From positions 1 through 64,000 of IMG/VR virus record IMGVR_UViG_3300049460_000134: a stretch of DNA of 64,000 nucleotides, one strand, 5' to 3'. Positions 51,662 to 59,575 of this stretch are shown in pieces (position 1 is the first letter of the stretch; every line of letters begins with the position of its first letter). This stretch comes from a virus. Both the position numbers and the translations under genes were made by a program. The notes beneath the pieces are model-generated. The model saw only the letters and a program-made list of their open reading frames with translations, made no database searches and had not been told where the DNA came from.

Positions 51662-52141
51662 ATGGCAAGAAAAACCCTTGATGAAGCCGAAAAGGCAAGG
51701 CTTCAGCGTATTGCCGACCGCATTTTCGAGAAGGTGAAGGCACTCGACGGCATCTATTACGTCGAAGGCATGCATCAGCTTCCGGTTCTGCGGCACGACA
51801 GTGAATACCGCCAGGCGCCGATCGATAGCTCGATCGAGTTCCTGCTCTCCTCCGTCCGCGTTGGCGGCCGCGGACAAATCATCTTCTGCTTCGAGCCGGC
51901 TGATAACCGTGAATTCAAGCATATTGAGGTCGAACAGCGGAAGATGGACGACGTCTTCCCTCTTTTCGGTCCCGCCTATGCTGAAGCAATCGGCTCCGAG
52001 CAAGAGAACTTCGAGGCTCTGATCAACGAGACGTCCGAGGCGCTCGAGCTTGAGGACGAAGCCGCCGAGATCCGCAAGGCTCAAGAAGCTGAAGAGGCTC
52101 TCGAAAACAATCGCAAACTCCAAAACTACGGGAGATTCTAA
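51662..52141 (+). CDS. Hypothetical acidic protein with C-terminal NYGRF
   Basis: 159 residues from ATG 51662. Helical N-terminus, a beta-rich middle (SSIEFLLSSVRVGGRGQIIF) and a long acidic helix. It ends LQNYGRF, like the protein at 24541-24762, and the codons for GRF again contain the ribosome site (GGGAGA) of the next gene. Operon with the RuvC-like gene. Function unknown. Confidence 0.72.
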   Translation: MARKTLDEAEKARLQRIADRIFEKVKALDGIYYVEGMHQLPVLRHDSEYRQAPIDSSIEFLLSSVRVGGRGQIIFCFEPADNREFKHIEVEQRKMDDVFPLFGPAYAEAIGSEQENFEALINETSEALELEDEAAEIRKAQEAEEALENNRKLQNYGRF

Positions 52142-52734
52142 TGGCAAAGATCCGCATTGGCGGTCTCGATGGTTCGCTGCGCAACTTCGGCATAGCGAAG
52201 CTGGACTATGAAACGGACACCGGCGAGCTCGAGCTGGTTGGTCTGAAACTGATCGAGACGGAAAAGACGAAGGCAAAGCAGGTGCGCGCCTCGTCCGATA
52301 CCTATGAGCGCGCCAGGACGCTCGCGACCGAGGCAGACGCCTACCTCGAGGACTGCGATATCATCTTCGCCGAAATCCCGTTCGGCGGTAAATCCTATGA
52401 CGCCGTGCTTGGCTTCGGGATTGTGATTGGCGTCTATGGCGCGCTCTCGCTGAAGACCCCGCTGATCGAGGTCGCTCCGGCTGAGACGAAGAAGGCAGCC
52501 GTCGGCACGCGCACTGCGTCGAAGGAAGAAATGATTGCCTGGGCATTTGAGAAGTTCCCGGATGGTCCGTGGCTGCGACACGCCAAGAACGGCAAGGGCT
52601 ACAGCAAGGGCGATCCGACCAACGCAAACGAACACCTGGCAGACGGCTGCGGCGTTGCCTTTGCAGGTATCAAGACGCCGGCGTTCCGCCAGGCTGCCGC
52701 AATGCTCGCGACTTCGCTCAAGAAGGCAGCATAA
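52141..52734 (+). CDS. RuvC-like Holliday-junction resolvase
   Basis: 197 residues; the ATG shares one base with the upstream stop. RNase H-fold motifs: GGLDGSLRNFGIA (first Asp, D10), IIFAEIPFGG (Glu) and ANEHLADGCGVAFAG (last acidic site), with KKAAVGTRTASKEEM typical of RuvC-like phage enzymes. It should cut branched DNA before packaging. A promoter and operator lie ahead of the two-gene operon. Confidence 0.85.
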   Translation: MAKIRIGGLDGSLRNFGIAKLDYETDTGELELVGLKLIETEKTKAKQVRASSDTYERARTLATEADAYLEDCDIIFAEIPFGGKSYDAVLGFGIVIGVYGALSLKTPLIEVAPAETKKAAVGTRTASKEEMIAWAFEKFPDGPWLRHAKNGKGYSKGDPTNANEHLADGCGVAFAGIKTPAFRQAAAMLATSLKKAA

Positions 52735-52755
52735 TCGTAAAATCAAGCCTGTTTA

Positions 52756-52777
52756 GTCAGTAAAAACTGACTTACAA
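52756..52777. promoter_or_regulatory. Recurrent palindrome (operator candidate), site 17
   Basis: GTCAGTAAAAACTGACTTAC, identical over its whole length to site 1; followed by TACAAT as possible -10. 30 bases before the nrdB-like gene. Confidence 0.8.
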
Positions 52778-52807
52778 TGAGCACACCTTTCACTGCAGGA
52801 GCACCGA

Positions 52808-53770
52808 ATGCTTTTCGAACGCCAGGTCGAGCGTCTGCCCGACCATTATCCGTGGACACAGGACTACATCGAAGCCATGCAGGATGGCTTCTGGACCGCA
52901 AAGAAGTTCACTTTCGACACCGACAAGACCGACTATGAGCTCAATCTCAATGAGGCTGAGCGCCAGATGGTCACGCGCTGCCTTGCAGCGATCGCCCAGA
53001 TCGAGGTCTCCGTGAAGGAGTTCTGGAAACGCCTCGGCGATCATCTTCCGCATCCTTCGATTAAGGATCTCGGGATCACGATGGCCTACATCGAGGTCAT
53101 CCATAACAACGCCTACGAAAAGCTCCTGAAGAAGCTCGGTCTGATCGACGTCTTCAAGGACAACATGAGTGTTCCGGCTGTTGCTGGGCGCGTCGGCTAT
53201 CTCAACAAGCACGGCGAGCGCGTCTACAGCGACAACCGCAAGCAATACATCTACAGCCTGATCCTTTTCACGATGTTCGTGGAAAACGTCAGCCTCTTCA
53301 GCCAGTTCTACGTGATCCTCTGGCTCAACCGCTTTCAGAACGTGCTCAAGGATGCTGCGCAGCAGGTGAAATACACGCGCAACGAGGAGCTTCTACACGC
53401 CCAGGCCGGCGCCAAGATCATCATGACGCTCCGCAAGGAATATCCGGAGCTGTTCGATCAGGAAATGGAACGCAAAATCAAGCACGAATGCCACGTCGCG
53501 TTCGGCGCTGAATGCGAACTCATCAACTGGATGATCGGCGATTTCCAGGGCGACAAGCTCAATGCCGAAGTGCTCAAGGGCTACGTTGCTCAGCGCTTCA
53601 ACGAAAGCCTCGAAATGGTCGGCTACGAGCCGGTCTTCCACGTCGACAAGTCCGTCCAGGAGGCGACCTTCTGGATGACCGAGGGGCTCTACGCTCCATC
53701 GAAGGTCGATTTCTTCCACTCTGAACCCACCGAATACGCGCAGGCCGACTCTGCGGACGACGAATTTTAA
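52808..53770 (+). CDS. nrdB: Ribonucleotide reductase, small (beta) subunit
   Basis: 320 residues. Ferritin-like helices carry paired metal ligands: IAQIEVSVKEFW, MAYIEVIHNNAYEKL (E-x2-H with a following Tyr), FVENVSLFSQFY, and RNEELLHAQAG (E-x2-H). The acidic C-terminus (ADSADDEF) is where beta subunits dock on alpha. It supplies the radical for dNTP synthesis with the adjacent large subunit. Confidence 0.92.
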   Translation: MLFERQVERLPDHYPWTQDYIEAMQDGFWTAKKFTFDTDKTDYELNLNEAERQMVTRCLAAIAQIEVSVKEFWKRLGDHLPHPSIKDLGITMAYIEVIHNNAYEKLLKKLGLIDVFKDNMSVPAVAGRVGYLNKHGERVYSDNRKQYIYSLILFTMFVENVSLFSQFYVILWLNRFQNVLKDAAQQVKYTRNEELLHAQAGAKIIMTLRKEYPELFDQEMERKIKHECHVAFGAECELINWMIGDFQGDKLNAEVLKGYVAQRFNESLEMVGYEPVFHVDKSVQEATFWMTEGLYAPSKVDFFHSEPTEYAQADSADDEF

Positions 53771-53784
53771 AAGGACTGAAGATT

Positions 53785-55467
53785 ATGCGACAAGATTATG
53801 CCTGGCTGAACCAGGTGGCTCTAACTACGCTCTCGCGCGGCTATCTGCGCGAGGGCATCGCGCCTGAGAACCTCAAGGAAGAGGCGATCGCGCGTGTCAA
53901 TGCCATCGTAGATCGTGCAGAAGAAATCCTCGGTTTTGAACTGCCGACGCTGCGCCTGGGCGTCAAGCGCGGTTGGGTCTCACCCGCCTCTCCGATCTGG
54001 TCGAACTTCGGCGCTGGGCGCGGTCTGCCGATTAGCTGCAACGGCAGCTTCATGGCCGACGACATGGACTCCATTCTCTTCAAGAATGCCGAGATTGGCA
54101 TGATGACGAAGGAAGGCGCTGGCACTTCTGTCTATATGGGCAAGCTGCGTCCGTTCGGCTCTGCTATCTCTGGCGGTGGACGCTCGGAAGGTCCGACGCA
54201 TTTCGCTCGGCTGCCGCAGGAACAGGTGACTGTCGTCTCGCAGGGCAACACGCGCCGCGGCAATGCAGCCGTCTACCTCGATATCGAGCATGAAGACGCC
54301 GAGCGCTGGCTGGATATGCGTTCGATCTCTGGTGGCGTGCACCATCCGATCCAGCATCTTTCGTTCGGCGTGGTCATCGGCGACGACTGGATGAACGCGA
54401 TGCTCGCCGAAGAAAAGGGCGGTCCTAAGCGCAAGCTGATGGCGAAGATTCGCAACAAGCGGCGCGAGACTGGCTTTCCCTACATTGTCTTCCGCGACAA
54501 CGCCAACAATGCTCGCCCGGAAGTGCTGAAGCGGCTTGGTCTGCTGATCTATGCCTCGAACCTGTGCACTGAGGTCATGCTGCCGTCCGGTCCCGACGAA
54601 AGCTTCGTCTGTGATCTGTCCTCGGTCAATGCGCTCTATTACCACGAGTGGAAGAGCACGCCGTTCGTCCGCGAAATGATCTACATGCTCGACGCGGTGA
54701 TGACGGAATACATCGAGAAGATCCGCGGTGTCCGGCTGCTCGCTGATGCGCTTCGCTTTGCAGAACGCTGGCGCGCTCTTGGTCTCGGTGTTCTCGGCTG
54801 GCATTCGCTGCTGCAATCGCAGATGATCGCCATCGAAAGCGATGAGGCTCGAGCGCTGAATATCGAAATCAGCGAGTATCTCGCCACCGAGTCACACGCC
54901 GCATCCCGCGACCTCGCCGAACGTCTTGGAGAGCCGGAAGGGCTGAAGGGCACTGGCTACCGCAACCTGACGGTTAATGCGATCGCGCCTACCACATCCT
55001 CGTCGATCATCTGCGGCCAAGTTTCGCAGCAACGCGAGCCTTGGACTGCAAATATCTTCGAGAACGACAATGCCAAGGGCGTTTTCACGCAGCGCAACGT
55101 GTTCCTTGAGGAGCTGCTCGAAAGCAAGGGGCGCAACGACCAGCAGACTTGGCTCTCGATCTTGCAGAATGCCGGCTCCGTGCAACATTTGGACTTCCTG
55201 ACGCAGCACGAGCGCAACGTCTTCAAGACCTTTGCCGAGATCGACCAGGCAGAGCTGATCCGTCAGACTGCGGACTGCCAGAAGTATATCGATCAGGGCA
55301 TCAGTCATAACATCATCCTGCCGCCCGAAGCGACGATGAAGGAAGATATCGATCTGATCGTGTTGGCGTGGAGAAGCGGTTTGAAATCGCTCTACTATCG
55401 CAAGGGCTTGAACAAGGCACAGGAACTGGCTCGCCAGAATGCTTCCTGCGTGGCGTGTGAGGCGTAA
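53785..55467 (+). CDS. nrdA: Ribonucleotide reductase, large (alpha) subunit
   Basis: 560 residues, short for the family: no N-terminal ATP-cone is seen, so activity regulation by dATP is probably absent. Active-site landmarks: PISCNGSFM, NLCTEVMLPSGPDESFVCDL (the N-x-C-x-E triad and partner Cys), and a C-terminal redox pair near the end (ASCVACEA). With the beta subunit and the following glutaredoxin it forms a complete dNTP-making set. Confidence 0.93.
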   Translation: MRQDYAWLNQVALTTLSRGYLREGIAPENLKEEAIARVNAIVDRAEEILGFELPTLRLGVKRGWVSPASPIWSNFGAGRGLPISCNGSFMADDMDSILFKNAEIGMMTKEGAGTSVYMGKLRPFGSAISGGGRSEGPTHFARLPQEQVTVVSQGNTRRGNAAVYLDIEHEDAERWLDMRSISGGVHHPIQHLSFGVVIGDDWMNAMLAEEKGGPKRKLMAKIRNKRRETGFPYIVFRDNANNARPEVLKRLGLLIYASNLCTEVMLPSGPDESFVCDLSSVNALYYHEWKSTPFVREMIYMLDAVMTEYIEKIRGVRLLADALRFAERWRALGLGVLGWHSLLQSQMIAIESDEARALNIEISEYLATESHAASRDLAERLGEPEGLKGTGYRNLTVNAIAPTTSSSIICGQVSQQREPWTANIFENDNAKGVFTQRNVFLEELLESKGRNDQQTWLSILQNAGSVQHLDFLTQHERNVFKTFAEIDQAELIRQTADCQKYIDQGISHNIILPPEATMKEDIDLIVLAWRSGLKSLYYRKGLNKAQELARQNASCVACEA

Positions 55468-55468
55468 G

Positions 55469-55711
55469 ATGAGTATTCACGTTCTCATCCGATCCAATCC
55501 ACCCTGTCCTTCCTGCCTCAAGACAAAAGCGCTCCTTGAGCGGCGCGGTCTGGCCTTCACGGCAGAAGATCACGAGACGCCGGAGAAGGTTGAGACCTTC
55601 GTCGCTGCCGGCCATCGCACCTTTCCGCGCGTCTTCATTGACGACAAGCTGATAGGTGGCTTCGAAGATCTCGAACGCCATCTTGCTTCGCTGGAAGATG
55701 ACGATTTCTGA
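55469..55711 (+). CDS. Glutaredoxin
   Basis: 80 residues from ATG 55469, just after the reductase stop. The active site is CPSC (SNPPCPSCLKTKALLE), with FPRVFIDDKLIGGFEDLE, the cis-Pro and glutathione-binding GG region. It would re-reduce the phage ribonucleotide reductase. Confidence 0.92.
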   Translation: MSIHVLIRSNPPCPSCLKTKALLERRGLAFTAEDHETPEKVETFVAAGHRTFPRVFIDDKLIGGFEDLERHLASLEDDDF

Positions 55712-55720
55712 GAAATAGCG

Positions 55721-55749
55721 CTTGCGTCCCAATCGCGCATCGTTATAAA
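55721..55749 (+). promoter_or_regulatory. Promoter candidate, CTTGCG/TATAAA
   Basis: CTTGCG, TCCC, 17-base spacer in all, TATAAA. GCGC arms in the element can pair. The operator palindrome begins seven bases later. Confidence 0.72.
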
Positions 55750-55756
55750 TGCTCTT

Positions 55757-55778
55757 GTAAGTAAATACTGACTGACAC
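55757..55778. promoter_or_regulatory. Recurrent palindrome (operator candidate), site 18
   Basis: GTAAGTAAATACTGACTGAC, with an extra half site GTCAGTCAG at 55790. Seven bases before a small reading frame. Confidence 0.72.
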
Positions 55779-55785
55779 GAAAGCG

Positions 55786-55914
55786 ATGTGTCAGTCAGTT
55801 CCAGCGATCGAAGATCAACCGCTCTACGAGGTGTCGCCTTATGAACCGCTAAGTCGGGTTTATCAGTCAAAATTGATTAAGAAAAAGACGTCGCCAGGAG
55901 CCGTCAGAAAATAA
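55786..55914 (+). CDS. Very small reading frame, possible NUMOD4-type remnant
   Basis: 42 residues. IEDQPLYEVSPYEPLSRVY resembles the NUMOD4 segment of homing-endonuclease proteins (lYeVSnyGrV). SPGAVRK at the end recalls KPGAIRKRL in the HNH-type protein at 63430-63837. It is either a real small protein or the 5' remnant of a broken endonuclease gene. Ribosome site weak (AAGCG). Confidence 0.4.
   Translation: MCQSVPAIEDQPLYEVSPYEPLSRVYQSKLIKKKTSPGAVRK
55862..55879. promoter_or_regulatory. Recurrent palindrome variant, site 19
   Basis: ATCAGTCAAAATTGATTA, both arms shortened; it lies in the small reading frame ahead of a structured segment. Confidence 0.5.
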
Positions 55915-55920
55915 ACCTGG

Positions 55921-56028
55921 CTCTTATGTGAGTGGAGCGCGAAGGCTGAGCTAAAGGCCTGTTGTATTCGCGATGCAGCGAAACGAGAAAACCGGATTCT
56001 CGCGTAGCGGGCTCCGCTCACATAAGAG
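55921..56028 (+). ncRNA. Structured RNA candidate with an 18-bp closing stem
   Basis: 55921-55938 pairs with 56011-56028 over 18 bp (one G-U pair); core CTCTTATGTGAG / CTCACATAAGAG. The 72-base interior holds a hairpin CGAGAA-AACCGGA-TTCTCG and a nested GCGAAGGC...GCC...TTCGC fold. The 415 bases between glutaredoxin and the next clear gene contain no other convincing content. A 47-codon frame (55973-56116) crosses its 3' part but has no ribosome site. Class unknown. Confidence 0.55.
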
Positions 56029-56126
56029 ACCTGACGAGGACTGCGGTGAAGTCTCTCGCTTACAAGCGTGGCTAGGGTTCGAGTCCCTTAAGGGTCGCCT
56101 GTTCAACACCTACTGAGGAGAAGCGC

Positions 56127-56411
56127 ATGTCTGCCACCATTCTTGCATTCAAGCCGCGTTCTAAGCCAGAGCCGGAGTCCGTAAAGCAGCCGGCGCCTAA
56201 CCAGCTCGAGATTTCAAAGTTTGAGTGCGATCACCTCGACCGCGTGATTGATCGCGCCGTCCATGTGCTTGACGTCATCCACTCTGGTCCGGCGCTCATC
56301 AAGCAGTTCCTCGCCGGCCAGCGCACGATCGCCTCCACCGTCAAGCACGGCGGCGTCGAATACGAGCTGCAGATCAGCCTCGTCGAAAAGCATTCCCCTC
56401 GCTTCGCATAA
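56127..56411 (+). CDS. Hypothetical protein
   Basis: 94 residues with a strong GAGGAG site. A Pro/Lys-rich start (KPRSKPEPESVKQPAP) is followed by a small alpha/beta region (HLDRVIDRAVHVLDVIHSGP). No family recognised. Confidence 0.68.
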   Translation: MSATILAFKPRSKPEPESVKQPAPNQLEISKFECDHLDRVIDRAVHVLDVIHSGPALIKQFLAGQRTIASTVKHGGVEYELQISLVEKHSPRFA

Positions 56412-56423
56412 TAGGAGATTCCA

Positions 56424-56669
56424 TTGCGAAACTTTCTTTCTCGCCTTTTCCGCCGCAACCAGACGATCGTCACGAACGTCTCGGTCAATCACCAGGTCAA
56501 CGTGATCCGTGATGACGCCGACTATATCGACGCGCTCGAAAACCGGATCGCCGATCTCCTGGTCGCCAACACCGACTACGTGATGCGCCTTCAGGCTCGC
56601 GGCATTCGCGTCAAGGAGCTCGAGACGGAAAACGCCGAGCTGCGCGCACAGATCCCTGTTGCGGCATAA
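56424..56669 (+). CDS. Small coiled-coil protein, TTG start
   Basis: 81 residues from a TTG with AGGAGA site. Basic N-terminus (RNFLSRLFRRNQ), then a coiled coil (YIDALENRIADLLVANTDYV; KELETENAELRAQ). No family recognised; perhaps a scaffold or DNA-associated protein. Confidence 0.65.
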   Translation: MRNFLSRLFRRNQTIVTNVSVNHQVNVIRDDADYIDALENRIADLLVANTDYVMRLQARGIRVKELETENAELRAQIPVAA

Positions 56670-56674
56670 CGCAC

Positions 56675-56881
56675 ATGGGGCTTTCGGCTAACGGGAAGCC
56701 TATAACGCCCTACCAAGGCTCGTGGGCATGGAAAATGGAGCAGCGCCGCAAGCTCGGCGCGCTTCGCGAGCAAGAAACCACCCTCTTCATCAATGGCAAC
56801 AATCGCGAGGCTGCAGAGCGTCGCGACGAAGCCGCAGATCTCGAAAGGAGCTTACATGGCGGACAGACGCCTAACGACTGA
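56675..56881 (+). CDS. Small hypothetical protein
   Basis: 68 residues, helical and charged (KMEQRRKLGALREQETTLF; REAAERRDEAADLERSL). It overlaps the next gene by 26 bases. No family recognised; ribosome site is not clear. Confidence 0.55.
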   Translation: MGLSANGKPITPYQGSWAWKMEQRRKLGALREQETTLFINGNNREAAERRDEAADLERSLHGGQTPND

Positions 56882-57086
56882 AGACAGGCATACGCCGAAG
56901 TTGAAGCAGATCGCCGGTCTCATCCAGGGACTGACCTTCCGCGAAATGCAGCATATCTCGGAATTGCTGAGGGATGAGCTGCAAGTGAGCGGCTCAATGC
57001 CTGTTACCGATGCGCTGCTAAAAGTTGCCGACAATCTTCTCGGCTTCGACACGCAGACCGGAATTCCCTTTCGTTCCGCTTCCTGA
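56856..57086 (+). CDS. Small hypothetical protein before thymidylate synthase
   Basis: 76 residues from ATG 56856 (AAAGGAG site). Helical; [20 protein letters not shown] suggests a compact helical bundle. No family recognised. Confidence 0.65.
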   Translation: MADRRLTTEDRHTPKLKQIAGLIQGLTFREMQHISELLRDELQVSGSMPVTDALLKVADNLLGFDTQTGIPFRSAS

Positions 57087-57105
57087 AACAATAAGGACAC
57101 CTCCT

Positions 57106-58101
57106 TTGACCTTTCTCATCAATGACCCTGTGACGAAGATCACCGGCGACTACAGCTTCGACGGCACGGTCGTCGCAGCATTCGACAAGCAGGACGGCAA
57201 GCAACGCTACGTCGTCGAGGACGATCGCGGCGCGCTGCATATCTACAGCGAACAGAACCTCCGGCTGATCGGCAACATGGCTGATCACCAGTATCTGCGT
57301 GTCCTCAAGAAGCTGCTCGACAAGGGCGTCTATCGCGAAGGTCGCAACGGCGGCACTTATGGTCTCTTCGGCGAACAGATGCGCTTCGACCTCTCTCGCG
57401 GCTTCCCGCTGCTGACGACCAAGAAGGTTCACTTCCACTCCATCGTCGTTGAATTGCTCTGGTTCCTCCGCGGCGAGACGAACATCAAGTTTCTGAAGGA
57501 CCATAACGTCTCGATCTGGGATGAATGGGCTGACGAGAAGGGTGATCTTGGTCCGGTCTACGGCGCGCAGTGGCGCACCTGGCCGACGATCGAGCATCAG
57601 TGCGCCGATATCTACTATCCCGGCCACATCGACCAGATCCAGAAGGTGATCGACGGCCTCAAGCGCGATTCATACGGTCGCCGGCACATCGTCTCGGCAT
57701 GGAATCCGGCTGAGATCGATGAAATGGCGCTTCCGCCCTGTCACTGCCTCTTCCAGTTCTTCGTGTCTGACAACAAGCTGAGCTGCCAACTCTACCAGAG
57801 GAGCGCAGATTGGTTTTTGGGGGTCCCATTCAACGTTGCCTCATACGCGCTGCTGACCATGCTGATTGCGCGCGAAACCGGCCTTCAGCTTGGCGAATTC
57901 GTGCATAGCTTCGGCGATCTGCACCTCTACGCCAATCACATCGAGCAGGCCAAGGAGCAGCTCACTCGCGAGCCGCGCAAGTTGCCGAAGGTGCTCATCA
58001 ATCCGGACATCGACAAGCACATCTTCGACCTGGAAGTCGGTGACGTCGCTCTCGTCAACTACGATCCCCATCCAGCGATCAAAGCGCCGGTCTCAGCGTA
58101 A
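57106..58101 (+). CDS. thyA: Thymidylate synthase with N-terminal extra domain
   Basis: 331 residues from a TTG (AAGGAC site). Residues 1 to about 58 form an extra beta domain ([35 protein letters not shown]). The rest is a full ThyA-type enzyme: [20 protein letters not shown], the catalytic Cys in [10 protein letters not shown] (C212), [13 protein letters not shown] and HLYANH. It makes dTMP from dUMP using methylene-tetrahydrofolate. A Met at the domain border has no ribosome site, so the fusion seems real. Confidence 0.92.
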   Translation: MTFLINDPVTKITGDYSFDGTVVAAFDKQDGKQRYVVEDDRGALHIYSEQNLRLIGNMADHQYLRVLKKLLDKGVYREGRNGGTYGLFGEQMRFDLSRGFPLLTTKKVHFHSIVVELLWFLRGETNIKFLKDHNVSIWDEWADEKGDLGPVYGAQWRTWPTIEHQCADIYYPGHIDQIQKVIDGLKRDSYGRRHIVSAWNPAEIDEMALPPCHCLFQFFVSDNKLSCQLYQRSADWFLGVPFNVASYALLTMLIARETGLQLGEFVHSFGDLHLYANHIEQAKEQLTREPRKLPKVLINPDIDKHIFDLEVGDVALVNYDPHPAIKAPVSA

Positions 58102-58109
58102 GATATCCA

Positions 58110-58139
58110 CGCGCAACCCAACATTTCTTGCGCTATTGT
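58110..58139 (+). promoter_or_regulatory. Promoter candidate, GCGCA/TATTGT type
   Basis: CGCGCA, ACCC, 18-base spacer in all, TATTGT. GCGCAA (58111) and TTGCGC (58128) pair as a hairpin. The operator palindrome follows at once. Confidence 0.68.
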
Positions 58140-58160
58140 GTCAGTAACAATTGACTGATA
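58140..58160. promoter_or_regulatory. Recurrent palindrome (operator candidate), site 20
   Basis: GTCAGTAACAATTGACTGAT, directly after the TATTGT box and 25 bases before a small gene. Confidence 0.75.
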
Positions 58161-58185
58161 GCGCGAGCAAAGATAAGGACGATCC

Positions 58186-58389
58186 ATGTCAGAAAAGATC
58201 GACATTCACATCGACCACTACATCGCCCAGGAAGGCGGTGTTGGCTTCTACTATTCGGTGATGCCATCGACTGAGCTGTTTGGACCGTTCGAAACTGCAC
58301 AACTCGCCGCTGAAGGTGCTCTCGCAGCGCTTCAAGGGGCGATGGACGACATTGTAATGGCCGCACTCGGCATCGAAAAAGGAGAGTAA
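58186..58389 (+). CDS. Small hypothetical protein before dUTPase
   Basis: 67 residues. GGVGFYYSVMPSTELFGPFE followed by a helix (AQLAAEGALAALQGAMDDIV) resembles small phage proteins with a 'GPF.s...A...A' pattern. Function unknown. Confidence 0.65.
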   Translation: MSEKIDIHIDHYIAQEGGVGFYYSVMPSTELFGPFETAQLAAEGALAALQGAMDDIVMAALGIEKGE

Positions 58390-58391
58390 AC

Positions 58392-58859
58392 ATGGGCGGC
58401 ACGCTCATTGAACAGACCAAGGTTATCGTGAGCAAGGTTCACGAGAAGGCATTCATTCCGACATACGGATCTGACGAGGCGGCCGGCGCTGACCTTTACG
58501 CTGTTGTCGATGGTCCGGACGCTATCCCGGTTCCGGTCGGCGAGCGCGTGCTCGTCAAGACCGGCTTGTCGATCGAGCTCCTGCCTGGCTACGAAGCCCA
58601 GGTGCGTCCTCGTTCCGGTCTGGCACTGAAGCAGGGCATCACGGTCCTCAACACGCCTGGCACGATCGACAGCGACTATCGCGGCGAGGTTGGCGTCATC
58701 CTTTATAACGCTGGCAACCGGACGTATTTCGTCAACCACGGCGATCGCATCGCTCAGTTGGTGATTGCGCCTGTCGTGCGCGGTGTCTTCGTTGTCGGCG
58801 AACTCAGCGACAGTAACCGCGGCGAAGGTGGCTTTGGCTCGACTGGAGTTTCCGCCTAA
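58392..58859 (+). CDS. dut: dUTPase
   Basis: 155 residues. All five trimeric dUTPase motifs are present: GADLYAV, VRPRSGLAL, TIDSDYRGEV, GDRIAQLVI and RGEGGFGSTG. It hydrolyses dUTP, keeps uracil out of DNA and supplies dUMP for the thymidylate synthase encoded just upstream. Confidence 0.95.
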   Translation: MGGTLIEQTKVIVSKVHEKAFIPTYGSDEAAGADLYAVVDGPDAIPVPVGERVLVKTGLSIELLPGYEAQVRPRSGLALKQGITVLNTPGTIDSDYRGEVGVILYNAGNRTYFVNHGDRIAQLVIAPVVRGVFVVGELSDSNRGEGGFGSTGVSA

Positions 58860-59479
58860 TGCTCTACGGCATCTGCGGTGCTCATCGCAGTGGAAAAACC
58901 ACACTTGCCAAGCGCGTCGCGGAAGAACTTGGTATCGAGTTCATCGATACCTCGTTCGGCTCCATCAGCAAGGGCAAACGCAATCCGGTCGCTCCCATGA
59001 CTCTCAGGGAGCGGCTCGACATTCAGGTTCACGGCCTGGAACGCCACCTGGAGCTCATCCTTCAGGCAAGCCGGCCGGCAATCGTCGATCGCACGCCGCT
59101 CGACATGTTCGGCTATCTCCTCGCAGAATTTCACATGACCTCCGATCGCCATGCTGATGCGGACGTCCTGGAAGGAGCTGCCTACCTCGCCGAGCAATAC
59201 CTCGAGGCTGTGAAGCTCAACTACGACATGGTCTTCTTCACGGAGATCCTGCCGGTCTACGAGGTCGATACCTCGAAGCCGACGCCGCCAAACAATCGTG
59301 CCTTCCAGCTTCACCTGGACGCGATCATCCGCGGCGGTCTGCATCGGCTCCATGACGAGATCAACCATGCCGTTGTGCCAGCGATACCGCTTGCGGAGCG
59401 CGTGGAACAGGTCTCGGAACTGATCGTGGAGCGGATGAACGAAATCGACGACCAGCGCAAAGCCGTCGGATTCCACTAA
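58859..59479 (+). CDS. P-loop kinase-like protein, possibly nucleotide kinase
   Basis: 206 residues; the ATG shares a base with the dUTPase stop. P-loop GAHRSGKTT (7-15), then DRTPLDMFGYL, like AAA_28/nucleoside-kinase proteins. Position after dUTPase and thymidylate synthase suggests a deoxynucleotide kinase, but substrate residues are not identified. Confidence 0.75.
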   Translation: MLYGICGAHRSGKTTLAKRVAEELGIEFIDTSFGSISKGKRNPVAPMTLRERLDIQVHGLERHLELILQASRPAIVDRTPLDMFGYLLAEFHMTSDRHADADVLEGAAYLAEQYLEAVKLNYDMVFFTEILPVYEVDTSKPTPPNNRAFQLHLDAIIRGGLHRLHDEINHAVVPAIPLAERVEQVSELIVERMNEIDDQRKAVGFH

Positions 59480-59494
59480 GCCACACGAAAAAGC

Positions 59495-59517
59495 CACGCG
59501 CATCCCAACTGCGCGTG
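59495..59517 (+). terminator. Hairpin merged with the next promoter
   Basis: CACGCGCA pairs with TGCGCGTG around TCCCAAC. It contains the -35-like CGCGCA of the promoter at 59497. No T tract. Confidence 0.6.
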
Positions 59518-59526
59518 AGCTATTCA
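59497..59526 (+). promoter_or_regulatory. Promoter candidate for the rII operon
   Basis: CGCGCA, TCCC, 18-base spacer in all, TATTCA. The -10 overlaps the left arm of the operator palindrome. Confidence 0.6.
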
Positions 59527-59544
59527 GTAATTATTGACTGACAA
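59523..59544. promoter_or_regulatory. Recurrent palindrome (operator candidate), site 21
   Basis: TTCAGTAATTATTGACTGAC, 31 bases before the rIIA-like gene. Confidence 0.75.
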
Positions 59545-59575
59545 CAAACAAGAACAGACACAAGGAGACAGAAGC

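Noticed and set aside
56028-56100. tRNA-like segment with a perfect T-arm consensus (GGTTCGAGTCC) and a D-arm-like stem
   Set aside because: The anticodon stem does not pair in any register and only five acceptor pairs form, so no cloverleaf is supported.
55915-56116. Group I intron
   Set aside because: The P7/P3 core elements expected of a group I intron are not recognisable; the 20 bases inside the possible AGAGAC/GTCTCT pairing are too short to hold P3 and P8.
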